Counted from the first letter of the stretch, positions 5,933-14,355 are shown. The stretch: 35,211 nt of DNA from Ktedonobacterales bacterium (GCA_036557285.1 DATBHW010000067.1:1-35211); one strand, 5' to 3'. A program made the numbers and translations. Notes: a model not told the origin generated them from the sequence alone.

Positions 5933-8314
5933 TCAACGGGCCTGCGCCCGCTTTTCGGCAATCAGCTCGCGCAGCATATCGGGCTTCACCGGCGCCTGGG
6001 TGATATGGATACCCAGCGGCGACAGGGCATCCTCAATCGCCGAGACCAGCGCGGCAGGGGTGGGGATGGCCCCGGCCTCGCCCGCGCCTTTGATGCCCAG
6101 CGGGTTCAGCGGTGAAGGTGTCTCCACATGGTCGGTCTCGATATGGGGCACCTCTGTCGCGTAGGGGATCAGGAAGTCCATATAGGTGCCACTGCGCAAC
6201 TGCCCTTCTTCATCGTAGTCCAGCTTCTCATAGAGCGCGCCGCCGACCCCCTGCGCCACGCCGCCATAGACCTGACCCTCCACCACCAGCGGATTGACCA
6301 TCACGCCGCAATCGTGGACAACGGCGTACTTGAGAATCTTGACCATGCCGGTATCGGCGTCAACCTCGACGATGGCGGCATGGCAGCCGCTGGCAAAGGC
6401 CGCGTGCGGTGGGCTGTAGTAGCGAATGGCTTCCAGCCCCGGCTCCTTGCCTGGAACAAGCGCCGGTCCCTGGCGCGGCAGCGGCTCCGCTGGCAGTTTA
6501 GGGACTTCGCCATAGGCGTAGCGAATCGGGTTGGAGGCTACCGCCAGCGCCGCCAGCGAATACGATCTGCCAGGGGCGCCCTTCACCGAAACGACGCCGT
6601 TCTCGAACTCCAGTTCTTCCGGGCTGACCTCCAGCAGATCGGCGGCAAGCTGCGCGGCTTTCTCGCGCACCGCGCGCGCCGCCAGACCTACAGCATTGCC
6701 TGCAACAGTCAGCGCCCGGCTGGCATAGGTACCTGAACCCCAGCGGAACTGTGTCGAATCGCCGGTTGTGACCGTCACTTTCTCCAGGGGTACGCCCAGT
6801 TCACTCGCCGCAATCTGGGCGAAGGTGGTGTAGTGGCCCTGCCCCTGCGTTGAGGCGGCGGTGGACACGAAGACATGCCCGCGCACATCAACGCGCACCT
6901 GCGCCCCCTCATAGGGGCCAATGCCGGTGCCTTCTACATAATTTGCCAGGCCGATCCCCAGGTAGCGCCCCTGCGCCCGCGCCTGCTGCTTCTTAAAACT
7001 GTCCCAGCCGATCATGTTGAGCGCCCGCGCCTGGACCTCCGGGTAATTGCCGCTGTCGTAGGTGGTTGGGCCGCCATCCTGAAAGATCAGGCCCACGTCA
7101 TGGGGGAACTCGTCCGGCTGGACAAAATTGCGCCGTCGAATCTCGGCGCGGTCCAGGCCGATTTCGTGGGCCGCTTTATCCAGCAGGCGCTCCATTGCAA
7201 AGACGCCGTGTGGTCGGCCCGCGCCGCGATAGGGGCTGACCGGCACTTTATTGGTATAGGCGACGGTAAACTCCACGCGATAATTGGGGACTTTATAATT
7301 ATTGGGTACCTGCGTTGCCGTAATCAGCGGCGTGATGATGCCATAGGGGCTAAACGCGCCGGTATCGTGCAGAAAGGTATCGCGGACACCCAGGATACGC
7401 CCATCCTTATCAAAGGCGATCTCAATATCATGAATCTGCTCGCGCTCGTGGTTAGTCGAAATAAAATGCTCGATGCGGTCCTCGATCCACTTGACCGGAC
7501 GATTCAGACGCATCGCGGCCATCGGCGCGAGAATCTCTTCGGGATAGAACATCATGATTTTCGGCCCGAAGCCGCCGCCCACATCGGGGGCCATCACGCG
7601 CACCTTATGCTCTGGCAGATGGAAGAGCATCGCCAGCCCGTTCTTGATGGGAATCGGTCCCTGAGTGGAAATCCAGCAGGTCAGGGTTTCTGCCGCGTCG
7701 TCCCACTCGGCCACGATGCCGCGCGTCTCCATCGGGTGGGCAGCGCCCCGGTCCATGCGGATGCGGTCTTTGACGATATAGGCCGCCCGCGCAAAAGCGG
7801 CATCGGGATCGCCCACCGTCTGCACCAGATGCGCGGCGATATTGCGCGGCACATCCGCATGCGCCAGCGGCGTATCTTCGCGGATGGCTGCATCAAGCGC
7901 AGCGACGACGGGCAGCGGATCATATTCGATCTCGATCAGTTCCAGCGCGTCTTCAGCGATATAGCGGTTTCTGGCGACGACAAAAGCCACCGCTTCGCCA
8001 ACATAGCGCACCTCATCATCGGCCAGCGCGCGCTGGGTGCGCGGCTGGGTGAGCGCCGGATGGGGAATGAGCAGCGGCAGCGAGCCGCCTGCTGGCCCCA
8101 GATCATCCGCCGTCAGCACCAGTTGCACGCCAGGCAGCCCTCGCGCCTTGCTGACATCCAGTCGTTTGATGCGGGCGTGGGCATGCTGGCTGCGCAAGAC
8201 CGCGCCATGCAGCATCCCAGGCCGGTGAATATCGTCAACGAACTGGCCCTGGCCCTTCAACAGCCGGGGGTCTTCGAGCCGCTTGATGGGTTCACCGAGC
8301 AATTTTGTCGTCAT
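5933..8314 (-). CDS. Xanthine dehydrogenase family, molybdopterin-binding large subunit (CoxL-like, form II)
   Basis: The 793-residue catalytic subunit of a heterotrimeric molybdenum hydroxylase (Pfam Ald_Xan_dh_C plus the Mo-binding domains). It begins with the typical GEPIKRLEDPRLLKGQGQFVDD. Cofactor-binding stretches include PDVGGGFGPK, STQGQGHYTTFAQIA, SGTYASRA and, near the C-terminus, KGAGEAGAIPTPAAL with the catalytic Glu. The active-site loop near residue 359 is PYRGAGRP, the form-II type; true form-I CO dehydrogenase has AYxCSFR, so CO oxidation is not supported. It is the last gene of a five-gene operon (cyclase, NCS2 permease, FAD, Fe-S and Mo subunits), in the canonical M-S-L order and 9 nt after the Fe-S gene. 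Genes for cofactor insertion (XdhC/CoxD/CoxF types) are absent here. Substrate is likely an N-heterocycle or aldehyde; inference only. Confidence 0.92.
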   Translation of the reverse strand: MTTKLLGEPIKRLEDPRLLKGQGQFVDDIHRPGMLHGAVLRSQHAHARIKRLDVSKARGLPGVQLVLTADDLGPAGGSLPLLIPHPALTQPRTQRALADDEVRYVGEAVAFVVARNRYIAEDALELIEIEYDPLPVVAALDAAIREDTPLAHADVPRNIAAHLVQTVGDPDAAFARAAYIVKDRIRMDRGAAHPMETRGIVAEWDDAAETLTCWISTQGPIPIKNGLAMLFHLPEHKVRVMAPDVGGGFGPKIMMFYPEEILAPMAAMRLNRPVKWIEDRIEHFISTNHEREQIHDIEIAFDKDGRILGVRDTFLHDTGAFSPYGIITPLITATQVPNNYKVPNYRVEFTVAYTNKVPVSPYRGAGRPHGVFAMERLLDKAAHEIGLDRAEIRRRNFVQPDEFPHDVGLIFQDGGPTTYDSGNYPEVQARALNMIGWDSFKKQQARAQGRYLGIGLANYVEGTGIGPYEGAQVRVDVRGHVFVSTAASTQGQGHYTTFAQIAASELGVPLEKVTVTTGDSTQFRWGSGTYASRALTVAGNAVGLAARAVREKAAQLAADLLEVSPEELEFENGVVSVKGAPGRSYSLAALAVASNPIRYAYGEVPKLPAEPLPRQGPALVPGKEPGLEAIRYYSPPHAAFASGCHAAIVEVDADTGMVKILKYAVVHDCGVMVNPLVVEGQVYGGVAQGVGGALYEKLDYDEEGQLRSGTYMDFLIPYATEVPHIETDHVETPSPLNPLGIKGAGEAGAIPTPAALVSAIEDALSPLGIHITQAPVKPDMLRELIAEKRAQAR

Positions 8315-8323
8315 CGTTTTCCC

Positions 8324-8830
8324 TTATTTCTTCATTGTTTGCGCGGCCTGGCGCACAGCGCGCACAATGCCCTGGTAGCCCGTACAGCGGCAGAGATTTC
8401 CGGCAATCGCTACGCGAATCTCCTCATCGGTCATACGCAGCGCAGAATGTTCTTTCAGGAAGGCATAGGTTGCCATCAAAAAGCCTGGCGTGCAGAAGCC
8501 GCATTGCAGCCCGTGACAATCCAGAAACGCTTGCTGGATGGGGTGCAGCGAGCCATCTTCGTTCGCCAATCCCTCGACGGTGACGATGCGCGACCCCCTG
8601 GCCTGCACCGCCAGCATCAAGCAGGAGCGGATAGGCACCCCGTTATATAAAATGGTACAGCAGCCGCAGACGCCATGTTCGCAGCCCACATGGGTACCCG
8701 TCAGCCCCAGTTCATGCCGCAAAAAATCGCTCAAGAGCATGCGCGGCTCGGCCTTGGCGGCAACGCGCTTGCCATTCACGTTCAGATGCAGCGTCCTGGC
8801 TCGCGTTGCCCTGGTTTTTGGCTCAATCAT
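8324..8830 (-). CDS. (2Fe-2S)-binding subunit of molybdenum hydroxylase (CoxS/XdhC-type small subunit)
   Basis: The 168-residue electron-transfer subunit. The N-terminal plant-type ferredoxin domain has C50, C55, C58 (CEHGVCGCC) and C70. The C-terminal helical [2Fe-2S] domain has C110, C113 (CGFCTPG) and C147, C149 (CRCTGYQ), followed by IVRAV. All eight cluster ligands are present. Length is typical. It overlaps the upstream FAD-subunit gene by 4 bp (ATGA), so the two are translationally coupled. It passes electrons from the Mo centre of the large subunit to the FAD subunit. Confidence 0.95.
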   Translation of the reverse strand: MIEPKTRATRARTLHLNVNGKRVAAKAEPRMLLSDFLRHELGLTGTHVGCEHGVCGCCTILYNGVPIRSCLMLAVQARGSRIVTVEGLANEDGSLHPIQQAFLDCHGLQCGFCTPGFLMATYAFLKEHSALRMTDEEIRVAIAGNLCRCTGYQGIVRAVRQAAQTMKK

Positions 8831-9708
8831 AGCTGGCTCCTTCGGCGCGCCCGCCCCCAGGCGATGCCGAGCGCCCGGCGCGTCAGCACACCTGCCACTT
8901 GTTTCCGGTATTCCGGCGAGCCGTGAATATCGCCCACCGGCTCCAGGGATGCCATCGCGGCAGCGGCTGCCGCCTCAATCGCCTGCCCATCCATTTGATA
9001 GCCCACCAGACAGGCTTCTGCCTGCGCCGAGCGCACCTGTGTTTCGCCCGCGCCCAGCAAGGCCACCGCAGCCCTGGTACATATGCCCTGCTGGTCAATC
9101 GTCAGGCAGGCAGCGACGCCGACCAGCGCAAAATCGCCGTGTCGTCTGGTCACTTCCAGAAAGGCTGTTCCCGTCCCCGGCGGCAGGAAGGGAAACCAGG
9201 CTTCGGTCAGCAGTTCATCTGGCTGAAGGGATGTGAGCAGCGGCCCCACAAAAAGCTCAGCGGCAGGAATACGGCGTGTCCCGCTGGGGCCGGTGGCATG
9301 TACCCAGCCATCCAGGGCCAGCAGCACCGCCGGAAGCTCTGCTGCGGGATCGGCGTGGGCGAGGCTGCCGCCAACACTTCCCCGCGAGCGAATGGGCGGA
9401 TGCCCCACAAAAAGAATCGCCTCGGCCAGCAGCGGGGAGCGTTTCTTGACCACCCGCGAACGCTCGATAGCGCGCTGACGGGTCAGCGCGCCAATCATCA
9501 GGCCAGCTTCGGCTTCTTTAATATAGGCCAGCTCTTTCACCCGGTTAATATCAATGATCGCCTCTGGTTTTGCCAGGCGCATATTCATCATGGGAACCAG
9601 GCTCTGCCCTCCCGCCAGCACTTTTGCTCCCCACCTCAACTCTCCCAGGAGTTCCAGAGCCTCGGCTTTCGTCGTCGGCTCATAATAGGCAAATGCTGCT
9701 GGTTTCAC
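8827..9708 (-). CDS. FAD-binding subunit of molybdenum hydroxylase (CoxM-like)
   Basis: The 293-residue medium subunit, with an FAD_binding_5 domain and a CO_deh_flav_C domain. Both flavin signatures are seen: AGGQSLVPMMNMR near the N-terminus and RGSVGGSLAHADPAAELP in the middle. The start is set at GTG 9706-9708 because GGAA/GGAGG lies upstream on the minus strand and the protein then begins with the usual 'KPAAFAYYEPTTKAEAL'; the frame extends to a TTG at 9735 without a ribosome site. The gene overlaps the Fe-S subunit gene by 4 bp. It follows the NCS2 permease gene after a spacer of about 130 nt that contains a strong stem-loop. Confidence 0.92.
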   Translation of the reverse strand: MKPAAFAYYEPTTKAEALELLGELRWGAKVLAGGQSLVPMMNMRLAKPEAIIDINRVKELAYIKEAEAGLMIGALTRQRAIERSRVVKKRSPLLAEAILFVGHPPIRSRGSVGGSLAHADPAAELPAVLLALDGWVHATGPSGTRRIPAAELFVGPLLTSLQPDELLTEAWFPFLPPGTGTAFLEVTRRHGDFALVGVAACLTIDQQGICTRAAVALLGAGETQVRSAQAEACLVGYQMDGQAIEAAAAAAMASLEPVGDIHGSPEYRKQVAGVLTRRALGIAWGRARRRSQL

Positions 9709-9762
9709 TGGTCTTCCGGCCCTCCCTTCCTGCAAGCCGCAAATGATTCATGAGCCGACGCC

Positions 9763-9800
9763 TGGGCATGGCCCCACGTTGGGACGGCCCGCCATGCCCA
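9763..9800 (-). other. Stem-loop between permease and FAD-subunit genes
   Basis: Perfect 10-bp stem: TGGGCATGGC (9763-9772) pairs with GCCATGCCCA (9791-9800), with an 18-nt loop that can pair further (GGCCC with GGGxxGGCC). There is no T-tract on the minus strand, so a processing or attenuation structure is as likely as a terminator. Confidence 0.5.
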
Positions 9801-9837
9801 ATCGCCAGCCACTTCACACGATCAGGGCATCAGAGCA

Positions 9838-11181
9838 TCAGCTTGATGCCACGCCACCCTCTGCCGCCGCGCCGCCAGGTGTTCCTACTGCCGCCTCCGC
9901 TGGCTTCTCAGCCTGTTCTTTGGGGTCGCGCAGCACCTGATAGAGAATAATGGTGGCGAAAGTCGCCAGGGGAATAGCCACCAGATCGAAGTCTCCGATG
10001 TGCAGCACATAGCCGCCGGTCGCCAGAATCAAGCCGACGCCTGCCGTCATGAGGTTGCGCGACTTGCCAAAATCCACTTTGCTTTCCACCCAGATACGTC
10101 CACCCGTTGCGGCAATCAAGCCGAACAGCACAATGGACAACCCGGTGAGAACGCCTTGCGCCTGACCCGGAATGATCCCGATCAAAGCGCCAAACTTGGG
10201 ACACAGCCCCAGCAGAATCGCCACGAAGGCGGCAATGATAAAGATCACTGTCGAGTAGACGCGCGTCATCGCCATCACGCCGATATTTTCAGCATAGGTG
10301 GTGACGCCCGTTCCGCCGCCGAAGCCAGAAACAATCGTCGCCACGGCATCACCCAGGAAGCCGCGCCCCAGGTATTTATCCAGGTTGCGCCCGGTAATCG
10401 TACCCACCGCCTTGATATGGCCGGTGTTCTCTGCCACCAGCACAATGGCAATGGGCGCAATCAAGAGCATGGCCGACCCATTGAATGTCGGACCAGTAAA
10501 CTTGGGCAGCCCAAACCAATCAGCCTGGCCCACCGAAGAAAAATCAATATGCTTCAGCGGGATAGCGACGATATAGCCAACAATGCCACCAATCAGAATC
10601 GGCAAGCGGCGCAAGAACCCCGGCAGATAGACCGCCGAGAGGACCGCCGCTGCTATGGTGATGATGGCGATCCAGACATCGTTCGTTGAAGCGCCAGGGG
10701 AAGTGATATAGGCGACGCCAGCCGTCGCCAGGTTCAGGCCGATAATCATCACGACGGTGCCGGTCACGGCTGGGGGCATCAAGATGTCGATCCAGCGCGT
10801 TCCAGCAACTATCGTAATCAGGCCAATGATCGCGTACACCACCCCACAGATAATGATACCGCCCAGAGCCGCTGAAATGCCGCCATATTGAGCCTCGGCT
10901 GTCAGCACCACGGCAATGAAGGAAAAGCTGGACCCGACATAGCTCGGAACGTTTCCTCCCACAATCAGGAAAAAGATCAGCGTGCCGATGCCCGAAAAGA
11001 AGATTGCCGTATTGGGAGGAAAACCCATGATGAGAGGCGCGACCACCGTTGCGCCAAACATGGCGAGCACGTGCTGGAGGCCCAGCGCAATGCTGCTGCC
11101 CCAGGGTAATCGCTCGTTTGGCGCAATCACGCCTTCGCGTTTCTCCGTCCATGTGAACATGCCCTTGACGGAAATCGCCAT
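9838..11181 (-). CDS. NCS2 family nucleobase:cation symporter (uracil/xanthine permease-like)
   Basis: A 447-residue polytopic inner-membrane transporter of the nucleobase-cation symporter-2 (uracil/xanthine permease) family. The N-terminal LGLQHVLAMFGATVVAPLIMG is the family hallmark. About 12-14 hydrophobic segments follow, including VAENTGHIKAVG and the signature region GGTGVTTYAENIGVMAMTRVYS, where conserved Glu residues contact the base. AAAGGAG precedes the ATG. The hydrophilic C-terminal tail (about 25 residues, Ala/Gly/Glu) is unremarkable. Second gene of the five-gene operon, between the cyclase and the hydroxylase genes, which suggests that the hydroxylase substrate is an imported nucleobase or related ring compound. 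Confidence 0.92.
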   Translation of the reverse strand: MAISVKGMFTWTEKREGVIAPNERLPWGSSIALGLQHVLAMFGATVVAPLIMGFPPNTAIFFSGIGTLIFFLIVGGNVPSYVGSSFSFIAVVLTAEAQYGGISAALGGIIICGVVYAIIGLITIVAGTRWIDILMPPAVTGTVVMIIGLNLATAGVAYITSPGASTNDVWIAIITIAAAVLSAVYLPGFLRRLPILIGGIVGYIVAIPLKHIDFSSVGQADWFGLPKFTGPTFNGSAMLLIAPIAIVLVAENTGHIKAVGTITGRNLDKYLGRGFLGDAVATIVSGFGGGTGVTTYAENIGVMAMTRVYSTVIFIIAAFVAILLGLCPKFGALIGIIPGQAQGVLTGLSIVLFGLIAATGGRIWVESKVDFGKSRNLMTAGVGLILATGGYVLHIGDFDLVAIPLATFATIILYQVLRDPKEQAEKPAEAAVGTPGGAAAEGGVASS

Positions 11182-11222
11182 AGCTTGCTCCTTTCGTGCT
11201 GGCTCCCGAATATATCTCGCTA

Positions 11223-11297
11223 GCGCGGAGGCCGTATCCGCGCCTTCTGCGGCGCCCGCAGTCTTGGCAGCTTCGCTGCCTCGCGCGGGCGCGCGAG
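11223..11297 (-). repeat. Four consecutive hairpins in the cyclase-permease spacer
   Basis: Perfect stems follow one another: GCGCGG/CCGCGC (11223-11228 with 11238-11243), CTGCGG/CCGCAG (11247-11252 with 11256-11261), GGCAGC/GCTGCC (11266-11271 with 11275-11280) and CTCGCGCG with its complement (11280-11287 with 11290-11297). They fill most of the 126-nt gap between the cyclase stop and the permease start. No T-tract follows. Confidence 0.65.
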
Positions 11298-11307
11298 CGT
11301 GAGCCGC

Positions 11308-12114
11308 CTATGCCTGCACAAAAGCCACCACGCGGCAGAACGCCGCCTCCCCACCGGCAAAGCGCCAGGGGAAGCACCCGATCCAGAGCCGTTGATCGAG
11401 GACATCATCAATCTGGCCGCCGACGTTTTCGGCGTGAAAGACGTTATGAGGGAAGAGATGATAGTGCATGACCTGATAATCGCGCACTGGAAAAATGTCG
11501 TCCAGTTTGCGGCCAAGCGCCTGTTCGGCCTCTTCGGCCAGATCAGGCCGCACCTTGCGAATGACGGTGTTCATGGGATGATCGGCGGAGCCAGCATCAA
11601 CGGCCAGCCAGGAGATGCCGCGCTCCAGCACCCAATCGGCAAAGGCGCGGGTTGGGCCTGGGTGTTTGATAAAATAGCGGGTCTCATCGTACTGGCTCTC
11701 GCCGTACCAGTTGCTGGGATAATATTTGTGGTAGCCGGTGTGAATGACCAGAATATCGCCGCGCTCGATGCGAATGCCAGTCTTGCGCTCCCATTCCTCG
11801 AAATGAGTCGGCCCATAGAGTTGATAATCGCCAATGCCCAGCTTTTCCAGGTCAACCACCACCGCCGGACCAAACAACGTATCAATGGGGATGCTGGCAA
11901 TATCCTGGCCGTTGGTGACAAAGTGCATGGGGGCGTCCAGATGGGTGCCTACATGCAGGGTGGAGGCGATATGCTGGCCGCCGACTTTATCGAAGGCCAC
12001 CCGTTTAATCCACTTAATCGTCGGGCCTTCATAGGTGGCAAACCCTGGCGTGTGCATATCCCAGTTCTGGGAGAGATCAATGACCCGCGCATGGGAGAGA
12101 TCAACGGGTATCAT
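11308..12114 (-). CDS. Cyclase family protein (kynurenine formamidase/KynB-like metal hydrolase)
   Basis: A 268-residue member of the cyclase superfamily (Pfam Cyclase), metal-dependent amidohydrolases that include arylformamidase (KynB) and isatin hydrolase. The N-terminal DLSHARVIDLSQNWDMHTP and the metal-binding LHVGTHLDAPMHF (HxGTHxDxPxH) are intact, and RGDILVIHTGYHKYY and SADHPMNT are also typical. First gene of a minus-strand operon leading into the NCS2 permease and the molybdenum hydroxylase. No other tryptophan-degradation genes are present, so ring opening or amide hydrolysis of a heterocycle imported by the permease is a better guess than kynurenine formation. Substrate unproven. 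Confidence 0.88.
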   Translation of the reverse strand: MIPVDLSHARVIDLSQNWDMHTPGFATYEGPTIKWIKRVAFDKVGGQHIASTLHVGTHLDAPMHFVTNGQDIASIPIDTLFGPAVVVDLEKLGIGDYQLYGPTHFEEWERKTGIRIERGDILVIHTGYHKYYPSNWYGESQYDETRYFIKHPGPTRAFADWVLERGISWLAVDAGSADHPMNTVIRKVRPDLAEEAEQALGRKLDDIFPVRDYQVMHYHLFPHNVFHAENVGGQIDDVLDQRLWIGCFPWRFAGGEAAFCRVVAFVQA

Positions 12115-12347
12115 CGCGGTTCGTTCCTTCCTCTATCGGCGTTCTGGCTAGATGAGGGCGTCTCTGCCCATCAGAGCACATATACAAGACAAGAGGCGTG
12201 GGTTTCAGGAAGCTTTATTAGAAGAGAGAAGGCGCTACAGGCCAGACGCTTGCAGATACTATAGGCACTGTAGCAGATAGCGAGCGAGTGCGCAAGGCTA
12301 TATCTTGCCAAAAGAGGCTGCGCAGCTTTATCTTTATTCAACAGAAC

Positions 12348-12374
12348 AGGCGCGGCTTTTGATCAGCCGCGCCT
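12348..12374 (-). terminator. Hairpin terminator after the 253-aa gene
   Basis: Perfect 10-bp stem AGGCGCGGCT/AGCCGCGCCT with a 7-nt loop, 9 nt beyond the stop on the minus strand. The downstream T content (TGTTCTGTT) is modest. Confidence 0.6.
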
Positions 12375-12383
12375 GAGAGGTAC

Positions 12384-13145
12384 TTAGGCGGCTGCGAGGC
12401 CAAGCACGCCCAGGAAGAGCTTAAATGCGCTTGCCATCAATTCTTTATTGGTGAGCGTTGATTGAATGACCTCCGACCATTCTACGTGCGCCAGCGTCTC
12501 TTGAACGCCGCCCACAGCATGGCCCACGCGCTGGCGCAGCATAAATCCCAGCCCAAGCTCGCCCTTGAGGGCTTGATAGCGCCTGTGGGGATCAGGCTCG
12601 CGCATGTGGGTATTGGTTTTGGTAAAGAGCGCCTCAAAAAAGCTGGTGAGGTGCTGGTCATCCCAATCGGGCAGGCGCTGAATCAGCCGCTGGTTTGAGT
12701 TGAGATCGGTCATCAAGACCAGGCAGGGCAGTTTATCATAGGCAACGTGGATTTGCTGCGCCAGCCCATAGACATCAGCCGCCACCTGTTCAGGGCTGTA
12801 GCGATACTCTTTCCAGGCTTGATTGGCTTTGTCCTCATCGCCCACCAGATTCGTCAAAAAATTGCGCATCTCTTTGGTGGGATGCTCTGGCACCAGGGTG
12901 GTTATGAGCAGGCAGGCGGAGCCGCTCATCGTATGAATGGCTTCCCAGGAGCTTCGCAGATAGCGGTTCAGTTGACTATCGCCCGCACTAGGCAGCAGCA
13001 AGCCATAAAAAGGATAGGTCTGCTCTTGATCCAGGAACTCTTGTATGCTCATGCCGCGCCCGATATGCGCTATATGGCGTACTGGCCCCCGGGGTTCCTC
13101 CGGTTCCGGTTGGAGCTTCGTAAAATCGATCCCACGCGACGACAT
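12384..13145 (-). CDS. Hypothetical alpha/beta protein
   Basis: A 253-residue protein I do not recognise. Start ATG 13143-13145 has AGGAGGG 6 nt upstream and is preferred to the in-frame ATG at 13163. After a polar N-terminus, three hydrophobic strands (YPFYGLLLPSA, SACLLITTLVPE, LPCLVLMTDL) separated by helices suggest a three-layer alpha/beta fold, perhaps Rossmann- or thioredoxin-like. The C-terminus ends in a short hydrophobic helix (AFKLFLGVLGLAAA), possibly a membrane tail. No catalytic motif is evident. It is a single gene with its own promoter and terminator, divergent from a 56-residue membrane protein gene. Confidence 0.75.
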   Translation of the reverse strand: MSSRGIDFTKLQPEPEEPRGPVRHIAHIGRGMSIQEFLDQEQTYPFYGLLLPSAGDSQLNRYLRSSWEAIHTMSGSACLLITTLVPEHPTKEMRNFLTNLVGDEDKANQAWKEYRYSPEQVAADVYGLAQQIHVAYDKLPCLVLMTDLNSNQRLIQRLPDWDDQHLTSFFEALFTKTNTHMREPDPHRRYQALKGELGLGFMLRQRVGHAVGGVQETLAHVEWSEVIQSTLTNKELMASAFKLFLGVLGLAAA

Positions 13146-13211
13146 GTTGCCCTCCTCGCGCAAATTGGTGTACTATACGTTTCAGGAGACCTGTTTTCAC
13201 CAACTGCTCCC

Positions 13212-13240
13212 AGTATAACAGGGAGCGGATATTCTCACAA
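13212..13240 (-). promoter_or_regulatory. Promoter of the 253-aa hypothetical gene
   Basis: On the minus strand TTGTGA (13235-13240), a 17-nt spacer and TATACT (13212-13217). The predicted transcription start near 13205 gives a leader of about 60 nt. Confidence 0.55.
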
Positions 13241-13369
13241 CCGGGTTGCGTCTCACCACAACCGCAGTGCTGGCACTGGCGCGAGCGGCGGCCCATTCGA
13301 CGCCAGTTGTCCGGCAGCGTGTATAGGGCATCTTTCAAGCAGCCGTCTGCTGAGCCTCGGAGGACTATC

Positions 13370-13540
13370 ATGGCAAACGTCGCCCCACAGTCGTCGCACG
13401 CAGCGCCCCAGGATGCCGAGCCGGAAGAACCTGCCGATAACAGCTTTTACAGCATGCTCTCTATCGCCTTCCTGGTTGGCATAGTCTTTCTCTTTGGCCT
13501 CTTCACCTTGATGCTGATCCTGCTCGCTGGCGCGAAGTGA
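13370..13540 (+). CDS. Small single-pass membrane protein (56 aa)
   Basis: A 56-residue frame starting at ATG 13370 with GGAGG 7 nt upstream. The first 27 residues are polar and acidic (QDAEPEEPADNS); the rest is one long hydrophobic helix (MLSIAFLVGIVFLFGLFTLMLILL) ending in GAK. No family recognised. It lies 20 nt from the convergent DivIC-like gene and is divergent from the 253-residue hypothetical gene. The good ribosome site and clean topology make it a likely real gene. Confidence 0.65.
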   Translation: MANVAPQSSHAAPQDAEPEEPADNSFYSMLSIAFLVGIVFLFGLFTLMLILLAGAK

Positions 13541-13560
13541 ATGGCTGATACTGGCCCGGA

Positions 13561-14355
13561 CTATCCCCCAAAGAACAGCTTGAGCCAATCCGTCCAGAAG
13601 CCAAACCAGTCTGATGAGGGCGGCGCGGTTTGCTTTGGCGACGCTGGCGCTGGTGTCGTTGTGACGATAACCACCGGCTGATCGCCAGGAAAGATAAAGC
13701 CCAGCTTGCGCGCCTCCGCTTCAATAGTTGACGGCTGCTGAAGCTGCTGAATCGTGTTGGCAAGCGCCTGATTCTGCGCCTGCAATTGATCGGCGGCCTG
13801 CTGGTTGGCAGCCACCTGCTGATTGAGGCGATGGACGGTCCAGGCTTCGCCAATGGTTGCCAGAATCAGCAAGCCACAGATCGCCGCCGTACCCCAGAGA
13901 ATCAGGCGCGCCAGCAGCGAGGGTCTCGGCTCCTGCGGGAGCGGCGGCAGACCGGCCAGTTCCTCGCGTCTCGCGGCGGCGCGTCTGCCCTCTGGCCTCT
14001 CTGCCAGCAAACGCCCTTCCAGGCCGCCAGAGTTTCTGGTTGGCGCTGGCTGCTTCTCGGCGTCCAGGCGGTCCGCTTTGCGCTTTGTCTCCGCTGGCGC
14101 GGCGCTGCCAGCCTTCCTGGCCGCCGCTGTCGAAGACAACCGCGCTTGCGATGGCGGCGCAGGCGGTTTAGCCGCCGCAGATTTTCCCCTGGCGGCGGCC
14201 TGCGCCCGATCTCCAGTTTGGCGACTGGCTGCTTCGTCGCTTTCACCAGCCGGGCGAGACGAGCGGCCCGAAGCGGGCTGCTGGCTCTGGCGCTGCTGCA
14301 TGCGCCGCCGACGCGCCTCCTGGCGCTCCAGAAAATCTTGCTGGTCACTGCTCAT
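13561..14355 (-). CDS. Septum formation initiator family protein (DivIC/FtsB-like) with long disordered N-terminus
   Basis: A 264-residue bitopic membrane protein. Residues 1 to about 140 are Arg/Ala/Gln/Ser-rich and look disordered and cytoplasmic. A transmembrane helix follows (LILWGTAAICGLLILATIGEAW), then a coiled coil rich in Gln and Asn (HRLNQQVAANQQAADQLQAQ) and EAEARKLGFIFPGDQPVVIV, the typical end of the DivIC/FtsB domain. A Pro/Thr linker and an aromatic C-terminus (DWFGFWTDWLKLFF) are extra. Classical FtsB and DivIC are about 100 residues, so the N-terminal extension is unusual. ATG 14353-14355 is preferred to the longer frame to 14412 (AGGAG and AAGG upstream). It is second in an operon behind the TPR membrane protein. 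Role in divisome assembly is inferred from the family. Confidence 0.82.
   Translation of the reverse strand: MSSDQQDFLERQEARRRRMQQRQSQQPASGRSSRPAGESDEAASRQTGDRAQAAARGKSAAAKPPAPPSQARLSSTAAARKAGSAAPAETKRKADRLDAEKQPAPTRNSGGLEGRLLAERPEGRRAAARREELAGLPPLPQEPRPSLLARLILWGTAAICGLLILATIGEAWTVHRLNQQVAANQQAADQLQAQNQALANTIQQLQQPSTIEAEARKLGFIFPGDQPVVIVTTTPAPASPKQTAPPSSDWFGFWTDWLKLFFGG

Noticed and set aside
6875-8650. 591-codon plus-strand frame
   Set aside because: Antisense to CoxL/CoxS; codons mirror the real genes and no domain is recognisable.
5933-9708. Carbon monoxide dehydrogenase (form I)
   Set aside because: The active-site loop is PYRGAGRP, not AYxCSFR, and the CoxD/E/F maturation genes are missing.
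11299-12264. 321-codon plus-strand frame
   Set aside because: Antisense to the cyclase gene, whose metal motif is intact on the other strand.
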